A stretch of 64,000 nucleotides of DNA from Paracamarosporium sp. OC-R06-R3 (taxonomy: Eukaryota > Ascomycota > Dothideomycetes > Pleosporales > Didymosphaeriaceae), in NCBI GenBank assembly GCA_019828545.1, contig JACVRA010000070.1, forward strand, positions 186,001 to 250,000. The letters are read 5' to 3'. The notes under the pieces are model-generated. The model was not told the origin of the DNA and did no database searches. It saw only the letters and a list, made by a program, of their open reading frames with translations. This document shows, in pieces, positions 1 through 9,763 of this stretch. The position numbers were made by a program, and so were the translations under genes. How positions within the stretch are numbered: the stretch's first letter is position 1; the number at the start of each line of letters is the position of its first letter.

Positions 1-413
1 CCGGTAAGAATGTACGAGTGCGGACTGGAAGAGTATGCGACAGCGTGAACGGGGCCCGTGTGGCCGGTGAGCTTGGCGACGACTTTCGTTGGAAACGGTA
101 TCATTATAGGATGAGGGTGAAAAATTGGCCGAGTCCCATTTCAAGGCATGATGGCTAAGGAGTGGCCGTTGGCGACACGAGGTCCGGAATGTCTTTAATC
201 GGCGCTGGGAAGAGTGAGGATGAAAGCACGGCTGCCCCTCCAGGAGCTATGACGTCTCGGTCCATCCTCGGGGAATCTTTTGAGTGAAGCAGCTGCCTCG
301 ATCTGTTTGCAGCCGTCCTACTCGTGCAAATAAGAACAATCACAGCGCCTGTCAAATTCCTGATCGCAGCATTGTTCACTCTCACCCAACCGTCACGTGT
401 ATTCTCTCCAAAC
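1..413. other. Intergenic / 5' flank of the pICln gene
   Basis: I see no coding gene here. A CACGTG palindrome lies at 394-399, 15 nt before the start codon of the downstream gene, and could be a bHLH or Cbf1-type site. That reading is inference from the hexamer alone. Confidence 0.5.
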
Positions 414-1238
414 ATGTCAGTTCTTCGGCACAGCAGCACTCCGCCTTCATCGGACGATTTCACCCCACTGCAAGAGCACCAAGAGCAAACCCCTTCCACT
501 TTCTTCGGCGCGAAGCCCGTCCTTTACTCGCACCATGTTGGCCTTAAAATCTCCGCCCCAGCTGCCAAACTCCAGTCGGACGCCGCATTCGCCAATTTTA
601 GCCCCGAGCGCGACGGTGAGAGTGAACAAGATGTGCTTGTCAAGGATGTCGAAGTGTGGGTGAACTCAGAGTACGTGCCTTAGCCTCTTCACCTCCATAG
701 GCACTCGCTGATATTCTTACACAGGAATCTCATCCTCTTTCAGAACACACCAAAGCCGACCGGTGTCTCCATTCCTTACCCCTCCATCGCGCTTCATGGC
801 ATAACGAAGAAGGGAGAAGTCGAAGCCCTCCTCATGAACCTATCGCTCAATGATGCCGAGACTGTGAATGCGGACGAAGATATCGATGTTCTCGAAATCG
901 TCATCCTGCCACCCGGCCACGATACTGACGCTCCGCAAACCTCCTGCATTCAAGAGATTTTCGGTGCGATGAATACGTGCGCGGACCTACATCCCGATCC
1001 CGATGACAATGAGGATGGTGAAGAAGACCTGACAGCGCCCGGTGCGACAGGGTGGATCACGGCGGACAATATGGATGAGTACCTAGACGAGAACGGCAAC
1101 TTTGTGGGTACGGTGATTGGTGGCGAGGAACTGGGACCAGGAGCGGGTACCGTGAGACAAAGAGAGGGCGACGAAGAGGAGGCGAGTGCGGCCAATGGCG
1201 TGAACGGACACGAAGAGAAATATCAGAGGACAAGTTAA
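414..1238 (+). CDS. Methylosome subunit pICln / Voldacs-family (Lot5-like) protein
   Basis: Two exons, 414-670 and 725-1238, with a 54-nt GT-AG intron, encode about 256 aa. The product resembles the pICln/Voldacs family, which has a PH-like fold and in animals helps load Sm proteins onto the PRMT5 methylosome; yeast Lot5 is a distant relative. The N-terminal half carries the family pattern: a display of the DNA-encoded phrase FFGAKPVLYS, a DVEVWVNSE strand that runs across the intron into LILFQNT, then PYPSIALHGI. The second half is acidic (DPDDNEDGEED), also typical of pICln. The start is the ATG at 414, because the ORF upstream of it has no similarity. Molecular role in fungi is inferred from the family. 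The domain call is fairly firm, and the methylosome role less so. Confidence 0.8.
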
Positions 1239-2002
1239 ATGCGAGAGCCGAGAACTAGAAGAATCCGGTGTCCTAAAGATTTGGACTTGAGGCATTGCCG
1301 GCAGTAGGGAATTGGCGGATCCGAGACGTGTCCTCTCACATGGGCGCAACTGTACGTATGACCCTCATCCGGTCTTTTACACTACTCAACAGTGCAGAAA
1401 CAAAGCTCAGACGATGAAATCCGAATAAATCGGGATCTTCCAGCAATATGCAGAAGACACGCTGCGCTTGTGCGCTGTCCTGTATTGGAACACATATCTA
1501 CGACGCGTCATTGATCCTTTCTCATGGGAATAACAGATTAGCAAGACCAATACTATGAAAAATGATCAAGTATTCACAAGCTCAATCCAAATGGACTACC
1601 TCTTACAGATAACACTGCTATGCTTTATCACCCAGGTCTCATCAAAAAGCGTGAACTCCGCGTACCGGAAGGACTACGGCTTCAATTCTAGTATTCGTTA
1701 TATACCTACCTATCATCCGCGTCACAGGTCATCTTATTCCGTAGTCGCACACCTGCTCTTCAAATCAAGAACAATTCCCCGCTCTCTTGTTTGTCTACCA
1801 TACGCGAAGCTAGTATGCCAAACGGCACACTGTCAGTGTAAGCATTCACTCCTGATCTGCTGAATGACATGGCCTGTGAAGGCGGCAACTGGAGACTATG
1901 CGTATATAAGCAAAGATTCCTGCTCCTTTAACAACATCAAGCTTTCAACTACTACGTACCTGTAACTATTTATAGTTATATCGATAATTGTATTAGCATT
2001 TA
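1239..2002. other. Intergenic, no gene seen
   Basis: AT-richer spacer with no supported gene. It ends in the putative promoter of the next gene, including a TATATAAG box. Confidence 0.5.
1903..1910 (+). promoter_or_regulatory. TATA box (TATATAAG)
   Basis: TATATAAG lies about 93 bp upstream of the first ATG (2003) and 144 bp upstream of the second in-frame ATG (2054) of the 422-aa ORF. Confidence 0.45.
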
Positions 2003-3271
2003 ATGCCAATACACAAGGCTGCTTCTAAAAAAGAAAGGTATCCACTAATCAACATGGCTGAGGGCAAATTGACTGGCAATCTGTGTCATTTCTGCGGCGA
2101 ACGACAACCCGAGCCTCACTCTCCGAGTCTCGCAAGCCGCGGTCACTCTATTATAGACGCCGGCTCTCCCATACCCTCACTCTCGAACTTCAGGTCTCAA
2201 TGCTCATGCTGCGATGCGAGGGATTATTCCCCCACCAGCTTCTCTAATCCCTCATCGTCTAATCTCTCGTCTGGTTCGCGTCGCTGCTCCTCTGACATTT
2301 TCGCCAAACCGTACGATAACAACGTTGCAATCCTCCCTTTAGCCCTTCCCAACGATGAACCCGACCGCATGGACGATATCGTCGGCACCTGGGGCGATTA
2401 TACTACTCTTGATAGGATCCGAGAATCGCGATTTAGCGAAGACGTTCATCTTCCGTTGAACCCACGCCACTATGAGCAAACGTACAAAACTTTCATCAAA
2501 CCTTGGGGTTACTCATTTCACCCCTCAGCTCCACAAGAGCAAAGGGAGACATTCAGGCTGGAGGCTGTGCATCCAATTCCCATCTGCTATCTCGTCCTAT
2601 TGTCAAGTCACCAGCTGCAGTTTCTGGCTGAATATTTGCATGCTAGACGTTACTATGATGGTAAAGATCTTCGTTTCCCCACACCAGTTGAGAAGCTGAA
2701 AGCGGACCGAATTGTGACAACACTCAGCCACATCTTGCATGTGTTTGAGCAGCGTGCCAATAAGAACATATATAGAAGGTCGGCTTTGCAATCCAAATTG
2801 GAAAAGATGAAGAACGATAGGATGGCTTCCTGGACGCGCGCGGAAAGGGCGAACAAACCTCGAGAGGCAGGTGCGAGTTCTTGTCCCCGATGCTTCGCCT
2901 CTACATGGAGCCCTACACCTCATCATAAGGATACTTCTCCAACGATTTTTGGTGCCCACAACCGAAGCATCTCTCCTACTGATCGCGGTAGACCTGATTC
3001 TTCGCCGTTCTCGCAAGATTTTCACACCAGGCGGCAGACACCTCCAGCGCACATTGATCCAGAAGATTTCGCTGCCCTTCAGCGCGTTCATCGTCTCGGG
3101 CGTGTGGATGACGCCGCGCTTGCTGCTATCAAGCGCATTGTTGAGGACGGGCCTTCTCAAACTCCTCCTATCAACACGGACCCCAACAGCAGGGCCACCT
3201 CACCTAGTTTCCGCCATAAGAATATCTTTTATCGTATCGGAATTCTACCCCGCACACCACGGTCGTTGTAG
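2003..3271 (+). CDS. Uncharacterised protein with N-terminal Cys pairs
   Basis: Single-exon ORF of 422 aa. I do not recognise a family. A CHFCGER motif occurs near residue 28 and a CSCCDAR motif near residue 70, so a small metal-binding site is possible but unproven. A Ser-rich linker follows. The central part (about 125-280) looks folded: it has an aromatic-rich stretch (YKTFIKPWGYSFHP), a hydrophobic helix (YLVLLSSHQLQFLAEYL) and a basic coiled-coil-like helix (LQSKLEKMKNDRMASWTR). The C-terminal third is Pro/Ser-rich and probably disordered. The first ATG has a weak context. The ATG at 2054 (AACATGG) has a better one and may be the real start, giving 405 aa. Codon use and the length of the open frame support a real gene. 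Confidence 0.65.
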   Translation: MPIHKAASKKERYPLINMAEGKLTGNLCHFCGERQPEPHSPSLASRGHSIIDAGSPIPSLSNFRSQCSCCDARDYSPTSFSNPSSSNLSSGSRRCSSDIFAKPYDNNVAILPLALPNDEPDRMDDIVGTWGDYTTLDRIRESRFSEDVHLPLNPRHYEQTYKTFIKPWGYSFHPSAPQEQRETFRLEAVHPIPICYLVLLSSHQLQFLAEYLHARRYYDGKDLRFPTPVEKLKADRIVTTLSHILHVFEQRANKNIYRRSALQSKLEKMKNDRMASWTRAERANKPREAGASSCPRCFASTWSPTPHHKDTSPTIFGAHNRSISPTDRGRPDSSPFSQDFHTRRQTPPAHIDPEDFAALQRVHRLGRVDDAALAAIKRIVEDGPSQTPPINTDPNSRATSPSFRHKNIFYRIGILPRTPRSL

Positions 3272-4091
3272 TCCTTCTCTTCGTCGTACAATCATCCATT
3301 TCATTTACAACATCTATCATAGTCGTGCTCCAACTGCGAGCCCTGGCCAATATAACTCTCTTTAACTCTAATACAGACAAAGCAAAACCTACTGAACAGT
3401 CTTTTAAGATGAGGGTACGGTGCCACTTATATTGATGAGCGTAGGATGGTGGCTCACGTAGCGGAAAGCAAGCACTTGCTTTCGTAAACCCTGGCTTCGA
3501 ATCCGCCGTTGGATTAGATAGCTGTAGAGGGGCTGTGCCGACTACGCTGGTATCCGTATGATTTAATCATGTGTAATCTATAATAGCATTGCTCTCTGGT
3601 TTGCTTTGTTTTTGTGAGCAAGCTCGGTGTCACATTCTCCAAATTTGACCTGAATACTCCAATGACGGTCTTTTCAGGATTCGTATCATGTTTACTAGCA
3701 GCTGAGTCATTCATGGCTGGGATACTACGAGACATGGATTCTGTTTGGAGTATGCTCTGCATGTGCATTGTACGCTCGGCAACATTCACTCCAAAGCGGA
3801 ACCTTTTGAGACTACCTTTTCTAAGCGTGATCTACCACTAACTGACATATTTGGTATTGGAAGAACATATTTGTGTCAATTATATTGATTGTTACCCACA
3901 TGGAGAGCTGCTGTTCCCAACTGCAACATTTCGGAGACTTTCGAAGGATCGAAATGTCGCCGACTAGCCATCAGTGTGCTCCTAACCTTCGAACAAACAG
4001 GAAGTGATCTATCGCTGAATAGGTATATATAATTAGAATTTGGGCACAGTGACTGCCATCAGGTCAAAGAAATCATTTGTGCTTTTCCATC
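3272..4091. other. Intergenic with a perfect hairpin, no gene seen
   Basis: No gene is supported. It contains a 20-nt palindrome at 3464-3483 (GAAAGCAAG / CTTGCTTTC around CA). A tRNA B-box-like string follows at 3493-3504. I rejected a tRNA here (see the rejected list). Confidence 0.5.
4024..4032 (+). promoter_or_regulatory. TATA box (TATATATAA)
   Basis: TATA element about 65 bp upstream of the methyltransferase start codon. Confidence 0.45.
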
Positions 4092-4967
4092 ATGTCTTCC
4101 AAATTCAAAAACGCGTACGTAACCGCCCTCCAAACGTTCTACAACAACATCGGAAAATCATACAACAATGCGACCAAGTCGATCCATGCTGGAGGACCAG
4201 ATCGAGTCGTCGAGGCTGCTGGATCCAACATCAAAGAAGGCTCTTGGGTCCTCGACATCGCTACAGGCACCGGCAAAGTCGCTTTCGCAGCAGCAAGCAA
4301 AGTCGGCACCTCCGGCCGTGTCCTAGGCATTGACATCTCGGATGAATTCCTGGACCTTGCGACAAAGGCAGCGAAGGAACAGGGCGTGAGTGACAGAGTC
4401 GAATTCCTGCAAAGGGATGTCGGGAACTTGGATCTGCCCGAACAATATGGCAAGGGAAGGTGGGCGGATGCTGTAACGTGCGGGAGTGCGATTGCCATGT
4501 TTCAATCTCCCAAATCACTTCTCAACGTTCTGGCTCAGGATGTTGTCAAGCCGGGTGGCACCTTCGTAGCCGATATGTGGGCATCTCATCTCCCTGCCAA
4601 GATTTTCCTAGACGTCGCCGTGCCGCGTGGTTTTGAGCCTCCGTTCGATCCGTTGTGGCTTTCGGATACTGAGAAGGCGTTCCGCAGGGTTTTTGAGGAG
4701 ACGAAGTTCGACCTGGTGAGGCTGCAGAAGGAAGGCGAGAGCCAGGCGAAGTGGGATGCCAGTTCGGAGCAGAAGATAGAGGAACTATGGAAGAGTCTGA
4801 CCGTGGAGCAGACATGGTTGAGCTTTGGATTAGATAAGCTTGATGAAGGGAAAGTCGAAGAGATAAAGCAAGCCTGGATAAGGGAACTCGACGGCTACAA
4901 GAATGAGGAGGGGTTGATGATTGCAGAGATGAAACAGTGGATTGCTGTCGCCGCTGGGCGGGAGTAA
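4092..4967 (+). CDS. Class I SAM-dependent methyltransferase (UbiE/COQ5-like)
   Basis: Intronless gene of 291 aa. The Rossmann SAM-binding motif I is clear (VLDIATGTGKVAFAAA, about residues 54-69). An acidic ribose-binding position follows in GIDIS, then the post-I motifs EFLQRDVGNLD and VKPGGTFVADMW, which are typical of UbiE/COQ5-type small-molecule methyltransferases. The C-terminal 120 residues are a helical cap that I cannot assign to a substrate class. I chose the ATG at 4092 because the five upstream codons in frame read MCFSI and the TATA box lies only 65 bp upstream. The gene converges on the CFEM-like gene with only 40 bp between the stop codons. The substrate is unknown. Plausible classes are a lipid/quinone or a secondary-metabolite-type methyltransferase. 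Confidence 0.85.
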   Translation: MSSKFKNAYVTALQTFYNNIGKSYNNATKSIHAGGPDRVVEAAGSNIKEGSWVLDIATGTGKVAFAAASKVGTSGRVLGIDISDEFLDLATKAAKEQGVSDRVEFLQRDVGNLDLPEQYGKGRWADAVTCGSAIAMFQSPKSLLNVLAQDVVKPGGTFVADMWASHLPAKIFLDVAVPRGFEPPFDPLWLSDTEKAFRRVFEETKFDLVRLQKEGESQAKWDASSEQKIEELWKSLTVEQTWLSFGLDKLDEGKVEEIKQAWIRELDGYKNEEGLMIAEMKQWIAVAAGRE

Positions 4968-5007
4968 TAGCAATAAATTCCCTCATTTAACAGAAAGTAG
5001 TTGTCCC

Positions 5008-5923
5008 TTATAGAAATCCCGGTTTCTCATTTCTCGGCCTTGTACCTGTATCCAACTCCACAGCAGGGTCCTGATTTTGCGGCATCTCAACTCTGTGCTG
5101 TGCGGTATACAGCTCGGTTCCGTATGGAGTGGGAAGCTCCTTTTGCTCGTTGAACATGACTCTAGGATCTCTGACGACTGCATTGTCGGCTGGCAGTTCT
5201 TGCAACTTGTGGCTTGTGCTAAGCTTCAGCCGGCGATATTGCCAGAAAAACCACAGCGCAACAGCCAAAGCAAGTGGAATGAGGATGACGGGCACGACAA
5301 TTGCTGCTATTGGTGTGCTGTTCTTATCTGACGTGTCTGCTGCTGGAGACGGCGATGAAGTTGGTGTGACATAGACGGTTTTGGGGGCCTCTGTAATACG
5401 GACGGTGGATGCTCCTTGAACTAGAGAGAATCAGCATTTCGTAAAAAGCACTCTCACAGAGAGTGCACTCACATCTCGTCAACTCTGTGCTCTTTGAGCA
5501 ATAACTATCGAACGCTTCTAGAGCACTCTTCACGTTCCCTGCAACAGCACCTGTAAGAGTAGGTGCAGGAGTGACTGTTGCTCTGGCCCGGACTTGATGC
5601 ACCGGTGTTTGCTGCACAGCAACATTTCTTGCCGTCAAAGTTGCCTCGGTCGCGGCACTGCTGCACTGGTCTGCAACAGCTGTCGAAATAATCGATGCGA
5701 ATTCGCTGCTTGAATCAACGCAAAAACAAGCGAAGGATGTCAGTTGGGTATCGTCTCCACATCCAGAAGCTTGAGCGCGCACGATTGCGCTGACTCGGTC
5801 CTGTGCGCATGAGGCGAGCTTCGAGTAGATAGGAACTTGGTCGATGTAGATGTGAGTCTTCCCGGCAGCTTCTGCAAAACGCAGACTGCCGATCAGGCAA
5901 GCAAGCAGAGTGATTATCTGCAT
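5008..5923 (-). CDS. CFEM-like extracellular cysteine protein with one membrane span
   Basis: Two exons on the minus strand, 5923-5473 and 5420-5008 (52-nt intron), give 287 aa. A signal peptide (residues 1 to about 20, ending FAEAA) precedes a domain of about 120 aa with six cysteines (C39, C55, C66, C68, C87, C142), including the CFC pair of CFEM-type domains. Canonical CFEM has eight cysteines, so this is a shorter relative. A Ser/Thr/Pro-rich stalk leads to a hydrophobic span at about 188-210, followed by basic residues (QYRRLKL) and a cytosolic tail of about 75 aa. The expected topology is type I, with the cysteine domain outside. CFEM proteins act in surface sensing, haem uptake or host interaction; which applies here is unknown. 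The junction restores frame as T|TT (Phe151). Confidence 0.75.
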
Positions 5924-7241
5924 CGAAATGTCACCGATTGTTCCTTCAAAAAAACATGAAGACGTGAGTGAAGGCGGGTATGTGGAAGTCCGTGGAGGAA
6001 GGGTGTGTAAGGTGGATATCCCACGTCCTCAATTGCCCCCATGATCGCCCCTGGGCTTGTAACACCTACTGTCTCCAGAACACAGAGCGGAGATCCCGTT
6101 CCAGAACAGGCGAGCAATGTGGCAATGGGGGCAGTAGCGCGCTCGTTCCGTACCGCTAGCGCTGCATTGTGTTGCCTGTTCGGGGAATAACGGTACAGAA
6201 ACCCGTGCACCGCGCCAGTACTCGGCCTCACGTTATTGTCGGACTCCCTCGAGGCAGGGTATGGTTGGATCGTTGAGCATGCAGGGATGCCTTGGCTCGT
6301 TTTGCGTAGTGATACGGATAGTGCGCGTTTCGCGTTACGCTGGCGAGCGTACACTATGCTCAATAAGAACTGGGCAGCAACTACACGGTGTGTAAATGCT
6401 CCATCTCCACAGTTCATCCGTGCTGTTCAGCGAAAATACTTTTCTTCGTTCATGGCAGTGATTTCAGAATAGAACTGGTGAGCGGCTCGTCACCTAGTCT
6501 CGTCATACGTGCTGCACATAAGAGAAGGTCAGAGCTTTGGCCCCCTTTGGATCTGAGCAAGTCAGCATCGTCACCCGAGCCTGCAGGTCGAAATTAACCA
6601 CCTCGTAATCTATCACAATATCTCCTGACGGGAAGCCACAAAATTGCCAATGCAGCGATCACGCTAGAAATCTTTAATAGCAAGGCCAACAGCTCAATAG
6701 CGTGTTCATTGATATGCTCCCCAGGACAGTCGCGTAAAGAATTATGTCGACCAGAACAGCAAGGCTACTGTGATGTAGACGATCGATCGCTAACTGGAAA
6801 TGGAAGATCTTGTTATGTAGACCTGTAAGTACAATTGAACGGTCTGAGAACGAGTAGACTGAAACCAGAAGTCCGTGAATCCAGACCTGACTGTATGAGG
6901 CGCTGCATCGGGCATTGACCGTCCGATTCATCCGAACTATCTAGGATTATGTAATCCACACCTCACGCTAAAGCACTCACTCACTCACTCACTTTTCACC
7001 AGCGTTCGACGGTTTTCAAATTTAGGCCTAATATTACCTGATTAGGAAGTTTGGAGTATGGGGAATGTCGCGCTTCTAAGAGGGATGAATTTCAAATGCC
7101 TTGGCGTGCGCATGTGAACTCCAAGGCTTAAACCTGTTCACGTGCCGTTGCCGACCGCGCGTTTTGAGTGCGACAACACCACTGGACTTATCAAACTCCA
7201 TCGTATTCACATCAAAGGAATTTATTGATACATAAGATGCT
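5924..7241. other. Intergenic, no gene seen
   Basis: About 1.3 kb with only short or unconvincing open frames. A short CTCA tandem repeat occurs around 6975-6993. Confidence 0.5.
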
Positions 7242-7787
7242 TCACTGGCCAGGTTTTTTCCCAGATACCTGTGCGACGCTCTCTGTCCAGCTTTGGTACA
7301 AACTCTTTCCATCTTCAACATTGACAACCTTTCCATCCTCAACGAACACCTCCTCCCATCCAATGGATATCGTCGCTCGCTCTTGATCCACCAAAGGAGT
7401 CTCGTCTTTCAACAGTTCTAGAAACTCTGGATCGGCCAACAACGCTCCCAGTTGCTCGAGATTTCGGACATAAAAGACCACTTCAAAGTCGTGATCATCC
7501 ACCGTCCACGTAGGTGGTCTCGCGGCTGCGAAAGGTCCTTCCGTGAGGAGAGCGCGGACTGCAGCAGGTTTATGGAACTGTTTGAGTGTGAGCGCGTGTG
7601 CAACAATAGCAGACATATGCAGGCGATGTACCTGTCGCACGCCTAAGAAGCCGTGACGGGCCTGAATTGGCGCTGCTTTAGGAGCATGGTTACGAGTTGC
7701 GAAGGCGTGGAATTCTTCATCAGAAACACCTTCCTTCTTGTAGCGCTTCGAGGTGAACTTAATCACGACTTCTTTCTGCGGCGCCAT
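7242..7787 (-). CDS. EthD-domain (dimeric alpha/beta-barrel) protein
   Basis: Single-exon gene of 181 aa. The N-terminus reads like an EthD/ABM-type ferredoxin-like domain: KFTSKRYKKEGVSDEEFHAF followed by a His-containing segment (RNHAPKAAPIQARHG), then an aromatic core (FEVVFYVRNLEQLGALLADPEF). Fungal EthD-like proteins include decarboxylases, cyclases and dehydratases of aromatic polyketides and many small enzymes of unknown function. The first ATG is the only reasonable start (MAPQKEVVIKF). No polyketide synthase or other pathway gene lies nearby, so the substrate cannot be inferred from neighbours. Confidence 0.75.
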   Translation of the reverse strand: MAPQKEVVIKFTSKRYKKEGVSDEEFHAFATRNHAPKAAPIQARHGFLGVRQVHRLHMSAIVAHALTLKQFHKPAAVRALLTEGPFAAARPPTWTVDDHDFEVVFYVRNLEQLGALLADPEFLELLKDETPLVDQERATISIGWEEVFVEDGKVVNVEDGKSLYQSWTESVAQVSGKKPGQ

Positions 7788-8491
7788 TGTTGTATGGGGG
7801 GATCTTTATCGATTGCTGTAAGATGAGTTGAAAGTGATAATCGCTATCGAGACGAGCAATAACTTCGAGGGCATTCATTGCGTTTATATGATTCGACTTT
7901 TGCTTTTCTTACCATTGGCTTACTCCAGATCCGGAGCTTACGTACGCATAGAATCCTGCCTACTTGTTGTGTTGAGCTAGACTTTGCGAAGCACCAATAA
8001 CAAGCGCCACCTGAAGATAAACCCAGTTAAACACTACAGCTGGAATAAACTAACAATCCTTCGTTAATGAACCATATCGTGGCATTGCTAGGCGGATTAC
8101 AAGTTCTCAAAAAATCTGGTAAGAATTTCCGAGATCAGTGCAAATAGGGCTTACGAGATGCAGATTCAAGGACCCCGCTCTTGCGCTAATGACACCAACA
8201 TCACAGATCCTCTGAATTGTTCACTGGGTTCTAAGAGACGCTGAGCCAGATCATAGAATTGGAAATATCAATGCATTGTATTCATCCCGCAAAGCTATGT
8301 AAAAGAGAGGCGCCCGTCAGCGGAGACAAACAAGAAGGCAAAACACCGTAAATAATAGGAGAAACGTGTAGACGGAGAGGCCTATAGGACAGGTATTTGT
8401 AAAACAAGCTCGCAGATACCGGGACAGATGGAGGTGGTGATGGCGGTGGCGGTCACACAATCACTATAGTTGCTGCGATCGAATATTTTCC
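7788..8491. other. Intergenic, no gene seen
   Basis: Spacer between two minus-strand genes: the promoter of the EthD gene and the 3' flank of the secreted-protein gene. No further structure recognised. Confidence 0.5.
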
Positions 8492-9641
8492 TTAGACGTC
8501 CTGCACAAAGGTAACCACACCGTCAGGATTGCCGGAGTTGAGAGCTTGATAACAGATGCGGCCGTCAATGTCGACAGGTGCTCCTAAACAGTCATTGCCG
8601 CTGAAGGAGCCCTTGGGAGTGCCTGGAGAGCACCCGTTAGAGAGACTACTGAATTTGAATGCAGGGACTTACATTCGTAACGCGGTTGAAAGGTCAAGTA
8701 ACCGGACTCGCCGGCGGGGACGTCAACGGTGAGATGCCATTTGTATTTTTGAGATTGTGTTGTGCTAAGTTCCGCACCAAAGGAAACACCGGCGGATACG
8801 ATTCCGAGTAAGCCGCCAGAAAGTTCTGCGCTCATGCCCATGGTGTTTGTTGTGGACTGAACATGGAGTTAGCCGGTCGTTCTCTGCACAAGTGGGAGAT
8901 CATCACCGACCGATTTGTAAGACACGTCGACCCCGGGAGAGCAACCTTTTGTAATGGAGTTGCAGCTAACCGGTGGCCCGAAGCGCACCTGTTCCCCAAA
9001 GGTGGTCACAGATTTCTTCGAGTCACTGTTGAATTTGCAATCGGCGCGTTTTTCAAGGAGGGGATTTCTGCGCTTGACGGCAGATACATCACGGACTGCG
9101 GGCTTAGGAGCATCCAAAGTCGCACGTTTTCTCGTGGCCGGAGGAGGATTGGGTGCGGCTTCGCAGTCCTTACCACAGCAGAGACTATCCAAGCTTATCA
9201 GCAACAGTCAGAGGTTCGGGAATTTCAAACTTACGCATATCCAAATTTCTTGGGGATGCTCGATTTACGACATGCGTTGTTGGTGTTGCTGATTGTAGCC
9301 CAGAAGGTTTGGCATTCTCCCTCGTTGAGTTCATCGTGTTTGGGAGGGCCTTTGTAGAAAACTAGGCTGCAGTCCTCTGGTATGGTGTTCGTGTCGACGT
9401 ACACGGTATAGTCAGAGCCATCGTCCTTGAAACCATCGAGTACGTTGTTCGTATACATGCACTTCCACGAGCCACCAGTCAGTACTTTGTTGCTGTCGTA
9501 GACGCTCAACTTTGTCGAGGGACTAAATGCATCTTTCGAACATTTGTCGTTGCCGTAAAGCCACATATCAGCAATAGGCGTTTGCGCAGAAACGGAAGCA
9601 GCCAGGATGGCCTGCAGAGCAAGACTAGAGTGTAGCTGCAT
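8492..9641 (-). CDS. Secreted two-domain cysteine protein with dibasic (Kex2-type) linker
   Basis: Four exons (9641-9235, 9184-8907, 8825-8673, 8622-8492) give 322 aa. A signal peptide (MQLHSSLALQAILAASVSAQ) is followed by an N-terminal domain with Cys pairs ending in LCCGKDC. A linker holding RKR, KRR and EKR sites comes next, then a C-terminal domain of about 150 aa with a Gly/Ser beta-rich segment (GIVSAGVSFGAEL), a PAGESGYLTFQPRYEC motif and a final cysteine pair. The dibasic sites fit processing by a Kex2 protease in the Golgi (family knowledge; the cleavage is inferred). The junctions restore frame as GC|T, G|AA and T|GC. The 81-nt second intron is the least certain, because a GT-AG alternative with shorter length breaks frame. 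Function is unknown: spore or wall protein, or effector candidate. Confidence 0.75.
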
Positions 9642-9755
9642 CTTCGATGATTGATTTCTGGGCTTGCTTGTTGAATGAAAAAGTACTGTAGAGAGTATTG
9701 AGAGGATGAGACCGGAGATGGTTGATGATGGTCTTGAAGTAGTGGAACGTATTGG

Positions 9756-9763
9756 ATTTTATA
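9756..9763 (-). promoter_or_regulatory. TATA box (TATAAAAT)
   Basis: Read on the minus strand, about 115 bp upstream of the start codon of the secreted two-domain gene at 9641. Confidence 0.5.

Noticed and set aside
1555..1863. 102-codon plus-strand frame
   Set aside because: Short, AT-rich, with no protein-like features; sits in the promoter region of the following gene.
3440..3515. Possible tRNA gene
   Set aside because: The B-box-like string has one extra base, the T-arm and acceptor stem do not pair, and the anticodon arm would have an odd loop.
5914..6417. 167-codon frame upstream of the CFEM-like gene
   Set aside because: No signal peptide, domain or codon bias; overlaps the start region of the CFEM-like gene.
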